Origin: Bacteroidota bacterium
GTDB lineage: Bacteria > Bacteroidota > Bacteroidia > Flavobacteriales > Flavobacteriaceae
Length of the DNA stretch: 64,000 nucleotides
Direction of reading: 5' to 3'
NCBI GenBank assembly: GCA_022562895.1
Contig: JADFOK010000005.1
Location: forward strand, 1 to 64,000
Part shown: positions 10,436-20,034 of the stretch, one piece after another
Numbering within the stretch: position 1 is the first letter of the stretch
Layout of the letters: the number at the start of each line of letters is the position of its first letter
Translations under genes and position numbers: made by a program
The notes under the pieces: model-generated
Told to the model about the DNA's origin: nothing
Seen by the model: only the letters and a program-made list of their open reading frames with translations
Database searches by the model: none

Positions 10436-11077
10436 TTATTTTACCCTAGAAATAGTTAATCCATCACGTATAGGCAATAAGACGGTTTCCAGTTGTGGAT
10501 GTTCAATGAGTAATTTATTATAGTGAACTAAGGCTTTGGTGTCATTATCACCTTTGGATATGGGTTCTAACACCTTTCCACCCCATAACACATTGTCGCT
10601 TAATAGTACGGAACCTTTTTTTAGTTTGGGAAGAATAGCCTCTAAATAATTGGGGTAATTATGTTTATCTGCATCAATAAATACCAGATCAAATGTTTTA
10701 TCTATGGTTGGGATAATGTCTAAAGCATTTCCTAAATGCTGAATAATTTGTGAACCGTATTCCGATTTATCAAAATACCTTTTCTGAAAATCTAACAATT
10801 CTTCATTACAGTCTATAGTATGCAATTCACCCTCTTTTTGCATTCCTTCAGCCAAACATAATGCCGAATAGCCTGTATAAGTACCGATCTCCAAAATATA
10901 TTTTGGCTGAATTAATTTTGAAATCATACTCAATACCCTTCCTTGAAAATGCCCGCTTAACATACGAGGAGCATTAACTTTTTGCCAGGTTTCGTGGTTG
11001 AGTTGCTGTAATAATTCGGGTTCGGGTTGTGAGTGGGCTAATACATATTTGTTTAAATTTTCGGGAAGAAAATTCAT
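10436..11077 (-). CDS. O-methyltransferase (catechol O-methyltransferase-like)
   Basis: ILEIGTYTGYSALCLAEG, FDLVFIDADKHNY, LLSDNVLWGGKV. Confidence 0.92.
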   Translation of the reverse strand: MNFLPENLNKYVLAHSQPEPELLQQLNHETWQKVNAPRMLSGHFQGRVLSMISKLIQPKYILEIGTYTGYSALCLAEGMQKEGELHTIDCNEELLDFQKRYFDKSEYGSQIIQHLGNALDIIPTIDKTFDLVFIDADKHNYPNYLEAILPKLKKGSVLLSDNVLWGGKVLEPISKGDNDTKALVHYNKLLIEHPQLETVLLPIRDGLTISRVK

Positions 11078-12159
11078 TACCCTTTTATTTTTGTTACTAA
11101 TTCTTGTTTTCCTTTTTCATCATCTCCAAATAACCACTGTAATACATTATCATACCATATAGCATCACGATCTTCAGAACTTATAATATTCTGTTCACAG
11201 GCTAAGTCCAAAATTTTTCCAGGATACGATGATTGCATTTCACTCTCCATTTCTCCTAATGGATAGGGATCATCTAAACCCATTATTATTTGTTTTGTAG
11301 TTTGATTTTTTATAAGAAGTTCTAAAGAACCGGTATCGTGTACCAGGGTATCAAAAAAGATGTTCTTGTGTCCAACAGACTTTCTTGGATGTGTTTTACC
11401 TTCAAACAAATCTGGGCGACCATCAAAACCTTGTATGCGGCGACCTATATTTATTTGAGCTAATTGTCCCCCATGAGCAAAACAAGTTCGCATATTGGGA
11501 AATTTATCAGCATAATCGTTCAGTGTGAAAAAATGATAGGCATCTGCACATTGTGCAAGCATCCAAATTAAGTGAAATCGCCATGCTGTATTTTCAAGTT
11601 TAATAAACTTTTCTCCATCATAGGGGTGAATTTCTACCGCAAGATTATAATTACTTGCCAATTCAAAAATAGGATCATTTTCTTCATCAAAAATACAACG
11701 CCAAGAACCAATTGTATCCATGTAATGTGTTGGAAGGCATAATAATTTCATATCCAACTCTTCTACGCATCGCTCTATTTCCCAAAGTGCTCCTCTACTA
11801 TAACTTGGATGTACAACAAATCCGCAAGTAAATTTAGTAGGATTATCATGTTGCACTTTGGCATTAAAATCATTTTGAAAACGTAACGCTTGTTTCATTT
11901 CTTCTAGGCGTAAACCGTTGCCGTATAATTGAGATAGATTTAACACCACAGCATGGTCAATATTAAATTTTTCCATCCATTCCAATTTGTCATCTAAGAA
12001 AAAACTAGAGTCGGTGACAGGGCGTTTCCAATTTTTTTGGAGCATAAATTTTCTATCCTTGTCTACCCAAAAAATACCTTTTTCTTTCATGAAATCAGGT
12101 ATTTCTTCCGGATAGGGAAGCAAATGCGAATGTCCGTTAATTCGTAGTTTACTTTTCAT
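11077..12159 (-). CDS. Amidohydrolase; probable 2-amino-3-carboxymuconate-6-semialdehyde decarboxylase
   Basis: NGHSHLLPYP metal motif, FAHGGQLAQINIGRRIQGF, IIMGLDDPYPLGE; context with kynurenine pathway genes. Confidence 0.83.
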   Translation of the reverse strand: MKSKLRINGHSHLLPYPEEIPDFMKEKGIFWVDKDRKFMLQKNWKRPVTDSSFFLDDKLEWMEKFNIDHAVVLNLSQLYGNGLRLEEMKQALRFQNDFNAKVQHDNPTKFTCGFVVHPSYSRGALWEIERCVEELDMKLLCLPTHYMDTIGSWRCIFDEENDPIFELASNYNLAVEIHPYDGEKFIKLENTAWRFHLIWMLAQCADAYHFFTLNDYADKFPNMRTCFAHGGQLAQINIGRRIQGFDGRPDLFEGKTHPRKSVGHKNIFFDTLVHDTGSLELLIKNQTTKQIIMGLDDPYPLGEMESEMQSSYPGKILDLACEQNIISSEDRDAIWYDNVLQWLFGDDEKGKQELVTKIKG

Positions 12160-12168
12160 AGCCTAAAG

Positions 12169-12954
12169 TTACAAAGATTTAGTACGTCCACCATCAATGG
12201 GAAGGTTAATTCCATTAATATAACTCGCAGCTTCACTTGCTAAAAATGCTACTGCAAAGGCAATTTCTTCAGGTTGGGCAAAACGCTTGGCAGGAATAAT
12301 GCTCTTCATAAATGCTTCTGATTCCTCAGCCGATTTTCCTAATTTCTTACCTACGTTTATCATAATTTCTGAAAGGCGTTCCGTAGCAGTAGCACCAGGT
12401 AATATATTGTTTACTGTAATACCAAATGGTCCTAGTTCTGTAGCCAGGGTTTTACTCCAACTGGCAACTGCTCCACGAATGGTATTACTAACACCTAAGC
12501 CTTCTATCGGCTGCTTTACCGATGTTGAAATTATATTTATAATCCTGCCATAGCCCTCTTTTTTCATGCGAGGGACAACAGCTTGCACAAGAACGTGATT
12601 GCAAAGTAAGTGTTGCTTAAAAGTATTTACAAATTCTGAAAGTTCAGCATTAAAAATAGGGCCGCCTTTTGGACCCCCGGTATTGTTTATTAATATGTGG
12701 TAGTTTCTGTTTTTTACATCTTTTGAAAGAGTTTGTTTTAAGGAATCTGGATTGCCGAAATCTGCTATTAAGTACCTGTGTTCTTGTCCATCTTCTGAAG
12801 GCAATTCTGAAAGTACTTGATTTAATTTATCTTCATTTCTAGCTACCAAAGTAATATTTGCACCTAGAGATGCTAACTCCATAGCAGAAGCTTTACCTAT
12901 ACCGGAAGTACTTCCGCAGATTAAAGCATTTTTATGGTTAATGTTGAGGTTCAT
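12169..12954 (-). CDS. SDR family oxidoreductase
   Basis: ALICGSTSGIGKASA, NNTGGP, Rossmann SDR, C-terminal INGINLPIDGGRT. Confidence 0.92.
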   Translation of the reverse strand: MNLNINHKNALICGSTSGIGKASAMELASLGANITLVARNEDKLNQVLSELPSEDGQEHRYLIADFGNPDSLKQTLSKDVKNRNYHILINNTGGPKGGPIFNAELSEFVNTFKQHLLCNHVLVQAVVPRMKKEGYGRIINIISTSVKQPIEGLGVSNTIRGAVASWSKTLATELGPFGITVNNILPGATATERLSEIMINVGKKLGKSAEESEAFMKSIIPAKRFAQPEEIAFAVAFLASEAASYINGINLPIDGGRTKSL

Positions 12955-12978
12955 TTTATGTTTTTACTTTTCTACTCA

Positions 12979-14424
12979 CTATTCATACTTTATGCAAACA
13001 TTCTTAGTTTCGGTAAAAAATTTAAGAGCTTCAAAACCACCTTCACGTCCTATACCACTATTTTTTACACCACCAAAAGGTGTTCGTAAATCTCGGTTTA
13101 GCCAAGTGTTTACCCATACAATTCCTACTTCTAATTGTTTTGAAACCCGCATTGTTCGATCTATGTTACTCGTCCATAAGGTTGCTGAAAGACCATATTT
13201 TACGTTATTTGCCATTTGCAATGCCTCTTCTTCGGTTTCAAAAGGCATTATTGTAACCACTGGACCAAAAATCTCTTCCTGATTTACACGACATTGATTA
13301 TCAAATACTTCAATAATAGTGGGTTCCAAGTAGTAACCATTTTCAGATCCTTCGACAGTAACCAAATTTCCGCCACATAGAATTTTTCCACCTTCTTCTT
13401 TGGCAAGTTCAATATAGGATTTTACTTTTTCCAAATGGGGTTTAGATACTAAAGCTCCTATATTTGTATCTTTATCAAACGGATTACCAACTTTAAGGGT
13501 TCTTACTTTTTTTACAAAATCATTTTTAAATGTTGAATAAAGGGATTTTTCAACAAATATCCGACTGCCGCAAAGACATATTTGACCCTGATTGGCAAAG
13601 GAAGATTTTAAGGTTACCTCTAACATCAAATCATAATTGCAATCTGCAAATATTAGATTAGGGTTTTTTCCACCCAATTCTAAAGATAGTTTTTTAAACA
13701 TGGGAGCTGCAGTTCTTGAAATATGTTCCCCGGTTTTGGTGCCTCCGGTAAATGAAATAGCTTTTATGTTAGGATGTGCAACTAAAGCTTGTCCTGCCGA
13801 AGGACCTGTACCCTGAACAATGTTTAAAACCCCTTTAGGCAATCCTGCTTTAGTACATAAATCACCAAGTAAATATGCTGTCATTGGTGTTACCTCACTA
13901 GGTTTTGCCACTAAGGTATTTCCTGCTGCCAGGGCGGGAGCAATTTTCCATGTAAATAAATATAGAGGAAGGTTCCAAGGCGAAATACATCCTACTACTC
14001 CAATGGGTTGTCTTAAAGTAAAGTTCATTGTGTTGAGCCCAACACTTTCGTGAGCTTCACTGGCAAATTGTGTGATAGCATGCCCAAAAAATCGAAAGTT
14101 ACTAGATGCTCTAGGGATGTCGACAGCTTTTGCCAAACTTAACGGTTTACCATTATCCAAAGACTCGGCATAGGCAAGGGAATCTAAGTTTTCTTCGATC
14201 AACGAAGCGATTTTTAAAAGGATATTACTTCGTTTTTCGATGGTAGTATTGGACCAGGAAGGGAATGCTGCCTTAGCCGCCTGGTATGCTTTTTCTATAT
14301 CTTCAGCGTTGGAATCTGCAATTTTAGAATACACTTCTCCTTTAGATGGATCGAAATTGTCAATCCACGCTCCCGAAATAGGTTCGCAGTATTCGCCGTT
14401 TATATAGTTTAGAATTTTTTTCAT
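12979..14424 (-). CDS. Aldehyde dehydrogenase; probable 2-aminomuconic 6-semialdehyde dehydrogenase (start inside track ORF 12979..14460)
   Basis: ALDH motifs SPWNLPLYLFTWKIAPALAAGNTLVAKPSE, LELGGKNPN, NQGQICLCGSRI; natural start MKKILNYINGEY. Confidence 0.9.
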   Translation of the reverse strand: MKKILNYINGEYCEPISGAWIDNFDPSKGEVYSKIADSNAEDIEKAYQAAKAAFPSWSNTTIEKRSNILLKIASLIEENLDSLAYAESLDNGKPLSLAKAVDIPRASSNFRFFGHAITQFASEAHESVGLNTMNFTLRQPIGVVGCISPWNLPLYLFTWKIAPALAAGNTLVAKPSEVTPMTAYLLGDLCTKAGLPKGVLNIVQGTGPSAGQALVAHPNIKAISFTGGTKTGEHISRTAAPMFKKLSLELGGKNPNLIFADCNYDLMLEVTLKSSFANQGQICLCGSRIFVEKSLYSTFKNDFVKKVRTLKVGNPFDKDTNIGALVSKPHLEKVKSYIELAKEEGGKILCGGNLVTVEGSENGYYLEPTIIEVFDNQCRVNQEEIFGPVVTIMPFETEEEALQMANNVKYGLSATLWTSNIDRTMRVSKQLEVGIVWVNTWLNRDLRTPFGGVKNSGIGREGGFEALKFFTETKNVCIKYE

Positions 14425-14456
14425 ATAATTTATTCCATTGAAACTGCCGGTAATTA

Positions 14457-14876
14457 TCACATAATCTTTTTATATGCCATTACCTTGATCTCTACCACTA
14501 AATTAGGATGAGGAAGTTGATGTACAGCTACTGTGGTTCGTGTGGGCCCGGTTTCTGCTTTAAAATATTGAGCATATACTTCATTGTAGCCTGCAAAGTC
14601 GTTCATATTAACTAAGAACGTAGTGAGGTCTACTATATCATCCAAGGTAGCTCCTTCGGCGGCAAGGTAGTCTTTAATATTTTCTAAAACAGCTTTGGTT
14701 TGTTCGCGTATATCCAAATGCATACTTCCCATTTCGTCTACTTGATGCACGCCGGCAAATGTATTATCGGATAGCCGGGAACTGGTTCCGGAAATAAAAA
14801 TAAAATCTCCTACACGTTTTACGTGGGGATAGGCTCCTCTGGGAGTAGCTTTTCCTTCAATTAGTCTACTTTTCAT
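14457..14876 (-). CDS. RidA family protein; probable 2-aminomuconate deaminase (start inside track ORF 14457..14903)
   Basis: RidA fold sequence [72 protein letters not shown]; operon context. Confidence 0.82.
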   Translation of the reverse strand: MKSRLIEGKATPRGAYPHVKRVGDFIFISGTSSRLSDNTFAGVHQVDEMGSMHLDIREQTKAVLENIKDYLAAEGATLDDIVDLTTFLVNMNDFAGYNEVYAQYFKAETGPTRTTVAVHQLPHPNLVVEIKVMAYKKIM

Positions 14877-14962
14877 AATTTTTTTTACTGTGTACGTTTC
14901 CACTAATTCAACGTACGATTATTTTTAATGATCCCCGAACTTGTAAGCGACCGTAAATATCA

Positions 14963-16360
14963 TCACAAATTCTTCACTACATCATCATCTTGTAACATAC
15001 CCTTGGTTTCTTGTAGCACTAATGTAAGCTTTTCTTCTAAAGTCATCGTATCGGTTAGATTACCATCATCAAGAAGATTAAGAATTACTTTATCCTGAGC
15101 TCTTCCTCTCTTCATTGCTTCGGAATAAGGAATATCCTCATTAAATGTTACCATAGAATATTTTGAACTATATTGTTTGGGAAAATTTTCTTCAAATGAA
15201 ATTTCCAGTTTTCTTTTTTCCTGAAACAAGGGGTTTGAGGTATGTTCCTTCATTTCGTGAAAGTTGTCGATAGCTAAGTCGGCAATAGCATCGGTGTCTT
15301 TTTTCCTTTCTTTTTGATATTCTGAAAAAATTATTTTCCAGTCTCCTTCATACTTTTCAATATAAGTGTCCAACACTACCACATCTTCAAAAGAGGCATT
15401 CATCCCCTGTCCGTAAAAAGGTACAATAGCGTGGGCAGCATCTCCCAATAAAAGGGTTTTTCCATAAGTGCTCCAGGGAGAACATTTAACAGTTCCAAGA
15501 TTTCCGGTGGGGTTTTCAAAAAATTCTTCAATTAAATTTGGCATTAAAGCTGCTACTTCAGGGAATTCTTTGGTGAAGTATTCTGAAACTTTTTCAGGTG
15601 AATTTAAATTTTCAAAACAGAAATCGCTGTTTTTAAAGGGTAAGAAAAGAGTGACAGTAAAACTTCCATCGAGGTTGGGTAATGCAATTAGCATATCTTC
15701 ACCCCGTGGCCATATGTGTAAGGCATTATTTACTGTACGAAAACCTCCATCTTTAGTTGCAGGAATAGTAAGTTCTTTGTAACCATGTGTTAACCAATCT
15801 ATTGAATAATTGAAAAGGAATTTTTTATTTGTATACATGCTATTTCTGAGGGTACTTCCAGCTCCATCGGTTCCAAAAATTATATCGGCAGAATGTGTTG
15901 TGTCCTCTCCTGTTGCATAATTTTTAAATCTTGCTGTAGTATTTTCTAAATCCACTGATTTACAACCCTGATTAAAAATAAGGGTAACATTAGATAATTT
16001 TTCAGCACCATCAAGTAATATAATATTAAGTCCGGGACGTGAAATAGAATTAATGAATTCTTCATTTCTTCCGCTATATGGACTCATAAATGTATTGCCA
16101 AGTGCATCGTGAATCATCCTACCAAGCATTGGAAGGCAGAGTTTTTTCACTTCCTCTTCTAGGCCTACCATTTTTATACCTTTCATTCCTCTATCTGAAA
16201 ATGCTAAGTTTATAGAGCGACCGGCATCTTGTTCTACTTTTCGTAGATCGGGGCGTTTTTCTACGAGTTTTACCTGGTAACCTCGTTGTCCTAATCGTAA
16301 TGCAAGGAGACTTCCACAAAGACCTGCACCAATAATCAAAATGTTTTCCTTTTGTTTCAT
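14963..16360 (-). CDS. kmo: Kynurenine 3-monooxygenase
   Basis: FAD motif IIGAGLCGSLLALRLGQRGYQV, RSINLAFSDRGMKG, GDAAHAIVPFYGQGMNASFED. Confidence 0.94.
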   Translation of the reverse strand: MKQKENILIIGAGLCGSLLALRLGQRGYQVKLVEKRPDLRKVEQDAGRSINLAFSDRGMKGIKMVGLEEEVKKLCLPMLGRMIHDALGNTFMSPYSGRNEEFINSISRPGLNIILLDGAEKLSNVTLIFNQGCKSVDLENTTARFKNYATGEDTTHSADIIFGTDGAGSTLRNSMYTNKKFLFNYSIDWLTHGYKELTIPATKDGGFRTVNNALHIWPRGEDMLIALPNLDGSFTVTLFLPFKNSDFCFENLNSPEKVSEYFTKEFPEVAALMPNLIEEFFENPTGNLGTVKCSPWSTYGKTLLLGDAAHAIVPFYGQGMNASFEDVVVLDTYIEKYEGDWKIIFSEYQKERKKDTDAIADLAIDNFHEMKEHTSNPLFQEKRKLEISFEENFPKQYSSKYSMVTFNEDIPYSEAMKRGRAQDKVILNLLDDGNLTDTMTLEEKLTLVLQETKGMLQDDDVVKNL

Positions 16361-16362
16361 AT

Positions 16363-17622
16363 TTAATTCAATACTTCTTTAAATCGTTCAATAAATTTAA
16401 AAACGTCTTCAAAAGTATTGTAGAGTGGGACCGGGGCAACACGTATTACATCGGGTTCACGCCAATCACTAATGACGCCTGATTCCGTTAATTGAGTATG
16501 TAAATTTTTATCAGTATTATTTACTTGAATAGATAATTGACAACCCCTTTCATTTTGATCTGTAGGAGTAATGATGTTGATTCGATCTTCGTTAATTTCT
16601 TTAATTAAAAACTCCATATATCCTGTTAATTTAACCGATTTCTGTCTTAAATTCTCCATTCCAGCTTCCTCAAATACATCTAAAGAAGCTCGAATAGCTG
16701 CCATTGAAAGTATGGATGGGTTGCTAAGTTGCCAACCTTCTGCTCCTGGCAATAAATCAAAGTCCTGACGCATATTAAAACGCGTTTGCTTATTATGTCC
16801 CCACCAGCCTGTAAATCGTTTAATATCGGGATTATTAGCGTGTCGTTCGTGTATAAAACATCCTCCTAAACTCCCGGGACCACTATTGAGATATTTATAG
16901 GTACACCAAACTGCAAAATCGGCTCCGGAATTGTGGATATTTGTCTGAATATTACCAGCCCCGTGAGCCAGGTCGAAACCTACGATACAGCTGTGTTTGT
17001 GACCGAGTTCGGTTATCTTTTTTAAGTGAAAAGCCTGTCCGCTATAATAATTGGTATTGCCAATCATTAGTAAAGCGATTTCATCTCCTTGTTCTTCCAG
17101 GAGTTTTTCCAGATCTTCAAATCTGCATAAGTCCTCACCCTTACTTGGTTTCCATAAAATAAGCCCCTCTTTAGGATCAAATCCATGAAACTTTAACTGA
17201 CTTTCCATCGCGTATTTATCACTAGGAAAAGCATCGCTTTCTATTACTATTTTAAATTTAGTTTTTGTAGGTTGGTAAAAGGAAACCATAAGAAAATGGA
17301 GGTTGGCTGTAAGGCTATTCATTATAACCACTTCGCTGGGTTCAGCACCAATAATATTTGCCATACTCTTGGTTAAAAACTCGTGATATGGAAACCAGGG
17401 ATATTTGGCATCGGTATGCCCTTCAACACCAAGCTTTGCCCAATCATTAAGTTCTTGTTCTAGATATTCCGAAGTTTTTTTGGGTTGTAATCCAAGAGAA
17501 TTTCCGCAGAGATAAATTAGTTCTTCACCCTCATTATTTGTAGGAATAAGAAACTTATTTCTGAAATGTTTTAATGGATCTTGATGGTCTTGTTGTTGAG
17601 CGTATGCTAAACTATTTTCCAT
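16363..17622 (-). CDS. kynU: Kynureninase
   Basis: YLCGNSLGLQPK, FDLAHGAGNIQ, AVWCTYKYLNSGPGSLGGCFIHERH (PLP Lys), GWWGHNKQTRF. Confidence 0.96.
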   Translation of the reverse strand: MENSLAYAQQQDHQDPLKHFRNKFLIPTNNEGEELIYLCGNSLGLQPKKTSEYLEQELNDWAKLGVEGHTDAKYPWFPYHEFLTKSMANIIGAEPSEVVIMNSLTANLHFLMVSFYQPTKTKFKIVIESDAFPSDKYAMESQLKFHGFDPKEGLILWKPSKGEDLCRFEDLEKLLEEQGDEIALLMIGNTNYYSGQAFHLKKITELGHKHSCIVGFDLAHGAGNIQTNIHNSGADFAVWCTYKYLNSGPGSLGGCFIHERHANNPDIKRFTGWWGHNKQTRFNMRQDFDLLPGAEGWQLSNPSILSMAAIRASLDVFEEAGMENLRQKSVKLTGYMEFLIKEINEDRINIITPTDQNERGCQLSIQVNNTDKNLHTQLTESGVISDWREPDVIRVAPVPLYNTFEDVFKFIERFKEVLN

Positions 17623-18323
17623 TACCTTTTCACAGAAATATTAGTAAATATGATATTAAAAAGCCCAGTACTATCTTTTCTTGTTTTTGATATGGTAATT
17701 CCATTAAAATTTTCGTAATCTTCCCAAGTTGTATTTAAGGATGGAATGCTTTCATTATTTTTTCTATAGGTCCACTCTTTGATCAAAAAATCTTTTCCGT
17801 AGAAAAAATCGTATGCATCACCTGGTGTATAACCCCCAACATTACTGTAGACAATGGTTAATTGGTTAAGAGTGTCTTTTGAAATAGGAGCGATTACGTT
17901 ATGTTTTACTGAAAAAGTGGTACCTACATCCCAAACCAAATTAAAAGGCGCCAGTAACCAATATTTATCATTAATAAATGAGGCGTCAATTTTTTGGTTT
18001 AAGCTATCAATATTTGCTCTGTTGTAATGTACCGTATCTTTTAAAGACATCATTAAAACATCGTCTGTTTTAGGATTCCAAACCCATGATCGTTCAAAAT
18101 GATTATCTCCACGATAGACATTGAAAGTAAAACTAATTTCTGAAACGTCTTTCCAATTATTATAACCGTTTTTACTTGCAATTTTTTCAGCGACAGATAA
18201 TTTTTGATTTACATTTTGGTCTATTGATAGCTCTGAATTTTGTCTGATTTTAGTTGAATTCTCAGCATTGTTACAAGAAAGGATTAACATTATAGTTAAT
18301 AAAAAGAATACAGCTTTTTTCAT
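17622..18323 (-). CDS. Uncharacterised lipoprotein
   Basis: Signal with lipobox LILSCNN; TAATG overlap with kynU. Confidence 0.75.
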   Translation of the reverse strand: MKKAVFFLLTIMLILSCNNAENSTKIRQNSELSIDQNVNQKLSVAEKIASKNGYNNWKDVSEISFTFNVYRGDNHFERSWVWNPKTDDVLMMSLKDTVHYNRANIDSLNQKIDASFINDKYWLLAPFNLVWDVGTTFSVKHNVIAPISKDTLNQLTIVYSNVGGYTPGDAYDFFYGKDFLIKEWTYRKNNESIPSLNTTWEDYENFNGITISKTRKDSTGLFNIIFTNISVKR

Positions 18324-18476
18324 TTAGTTTGGTTTTAAGTAAAAATAAGGAAACTATTTTTGACGGAAACATTTTTTTCTTTTTATAATTATTTTTCTGT
18401 TTGGAATTCCTTTACCAAATATAAGCTATCTCTCTTTGGTCATATATTAGTTGAAATGAATACATATTTGTATTTT

Positions 18477-19160
18477 TTAATGATGGGCATCCACTTTTAG
18501 CAACTCAGGATATTTTTTTTGAAACCTTTTTAATCTCGGTATAGAAACATTTTGAATATAAGGATTTTCCGGATGCAGTCTTTCATAATTTTGATGGTAG
18601 CCTTCAGCCACCCAAAACTTTTGAAAGGGGAGTACCTGTGCAGCCACTTTGTTTTCTTCTAGCTTTTTGTTTAGCTCATCAATTTTAGTATCGATAATTT
18701 TCTTTTCGGCTTGATTTTGATAAAAAATTATAGAGCGATATTGTGAACCTCTGTCTGGACCTTGACCATTTACCTGGGTTATGTTTTGAGAACCAAAATA
18801 TACATCTACTAAAGTACTAAAGTCCACCACATTGGGGTTGTAAATAACCTCTACTGCTTCGGCATGTCCCGTTGTGCCGGTATTACTATCTTCGTAGGTA
18901 GGATTATTGGTATGACCACCACTATAACCGGAAATAGATTCTTTTACTCCTTTTACATTTTCGTATATGGCTTCAACACACCAAAAACAACCACTTGCGA
19001 AATATGCCCTTTGAAATTCATCCTGGCTTTCAACCTGAACAGGAGTTCGTTCCTTTTGAGCAATGGTTTCGGCTTCTTTATTTTTTTTGTTTGAAGGTTG
19101 ACATGCTCCTTGTAATACAAGAAAGGCAACAATTGTTGCTAAAAAGATAAATTCTTTCAT
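18477..19160 (-). CDS. msrA: Peptide-methionine (S)-S-oxide reductase, lipoprotein form
   Basis: AYFASGCFWCVEAIYENVKGV, GYSGGHTNNPTYE, TGHAEAVEVIYNP; Cys lipobox LQGACQ. Confidence 0.96.
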   Translation of the reverse strand: MKEFIFLATIVAFLVLQGACQPSNKKNKEAETIAQKERTPVQVESQDEFQRAYFASGCFWCVEAIYENVKGVKESISGYSGGHTNNPTYEDSNTGTTGHAEAVEVIYNPNVVDFSTLVDVYFGSQNITQVNGQGPDRGSQYRSIIFYQNQAEKKIIDTKIDELNKKLEENKVAAQVLPFQKFWVAEGYHQNYERLHPENPYIQNVSIPRLKRFQKKYPELLKVDAHH

Positions 19161-19204
19161 TACTTAATTATTTTTAGATTACTTCGAAATTTGAGAAAAA
19201 CCTT

Positions 19205-19244
19205 TTTTAAAGATATAAAAAAGCCTTTACAATTTGTAAAGGCT
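19205..19244 (-). terminator. Rho-independent terminator overlapping the stop codon of the gene at 19243
   Basis: AGCCTTTACA/TGTAAAGGCT stem then T-run on minus strand. Confidence 0.75.
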
Positions 19245-20031
19245 ATATGAAATGTATTTTTTTAAACAGTTTTTCCATTTTTTCCTTTTCTTCATTTGCT
19301 AGTTCTGGATCTACCAAGATACGACCACTATGTTCATCGGTAATGATTTTTTTACGTCCTGCAATTTCAATTTGGATTTGTGGTGGAATTGTGAAGAAAG
19401 ATCCTCCGGCGGCACCTCGTTCGACAGCTACGACAGCCAGACCATTAGTTACATTGGCACGAATTCGTTTATAAGCTTTAATCAGGCGTTCTTCGATTTT
19501 TTTCTCGAAAGTTGTAGATTTTTTAAGTAAAGCTTTTTCTTCTTTTTCAGTTTCAGCTAATATTTCATCAAGTTCTCCTTGTTTGTGCTTTAAGTGTTCT
19601 ACACGCCCTTTTAAATGTTCCTTGGTTTCATCTATTACTTCTTTTTTTTGCTCGATCTGAACTTTATATTCTTTAATGTGCTTTTCATCTAGTTGAATTT
19701 CTAATTCTTGAAATTCAATTTCCTTGCTTAAGGAATTATATTCACGATTATTACGAACATTATCCTGTTGTTTGGTGTATTTTATGATGAGTGTTTTAGA
19801 TTCTTCTATCTGATTTTTCTTGTTTGTTATATCATTAATAAAAACCTCAAGTCCTTCCTTTAGTTTATCAATTCGAGTATTCATTCCTGCAACTTCGTCT
19901 TCAAGGTCTTCAACTTCTAAGGGAAGCTCTCCACGTATGTTACGGATTTCATCTATTCGTGAATCGATAAGTTGTAGATCGAATAGTGCTCTTAGCTTCT
20001 CTTCTACAGTAATTTCAATATTTTTTGCCAT
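19243..20031 (-). CDS. Coiled-coil protein of the C4 zinc-ribbon domain family, zinc ligands apparently lost
   Basis: Long coiled coil then IPPQIQIEIAGRKKIITDEHSGRILVDPEL. Confidence 0.8.
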   Translation of the reverse strand: MAKNIEITVEEKLRALFDLQLIDSRIDEIRNIRGELPLEVEDLEDEVAGMNTRIDKLKEGLEVFINDITNKKNQIEESKTLIIKYTKQQDNVRNNREYNSLSKEIEFQELEIQLDEKHIKEYKVQIEQKKEVIDETKEHLKGRVEHLKHKQGELDEILAETEKEEKALLKKSTTFEKKIEERLIKAYKRIRANVTNGLAVVAVERGAAGGSFFTIPPQIQIEIAGRKKIITDEHSGRILVDPELANEEKEKMEKLFKKIHFI

Positions 20032-20034
20032 ATT

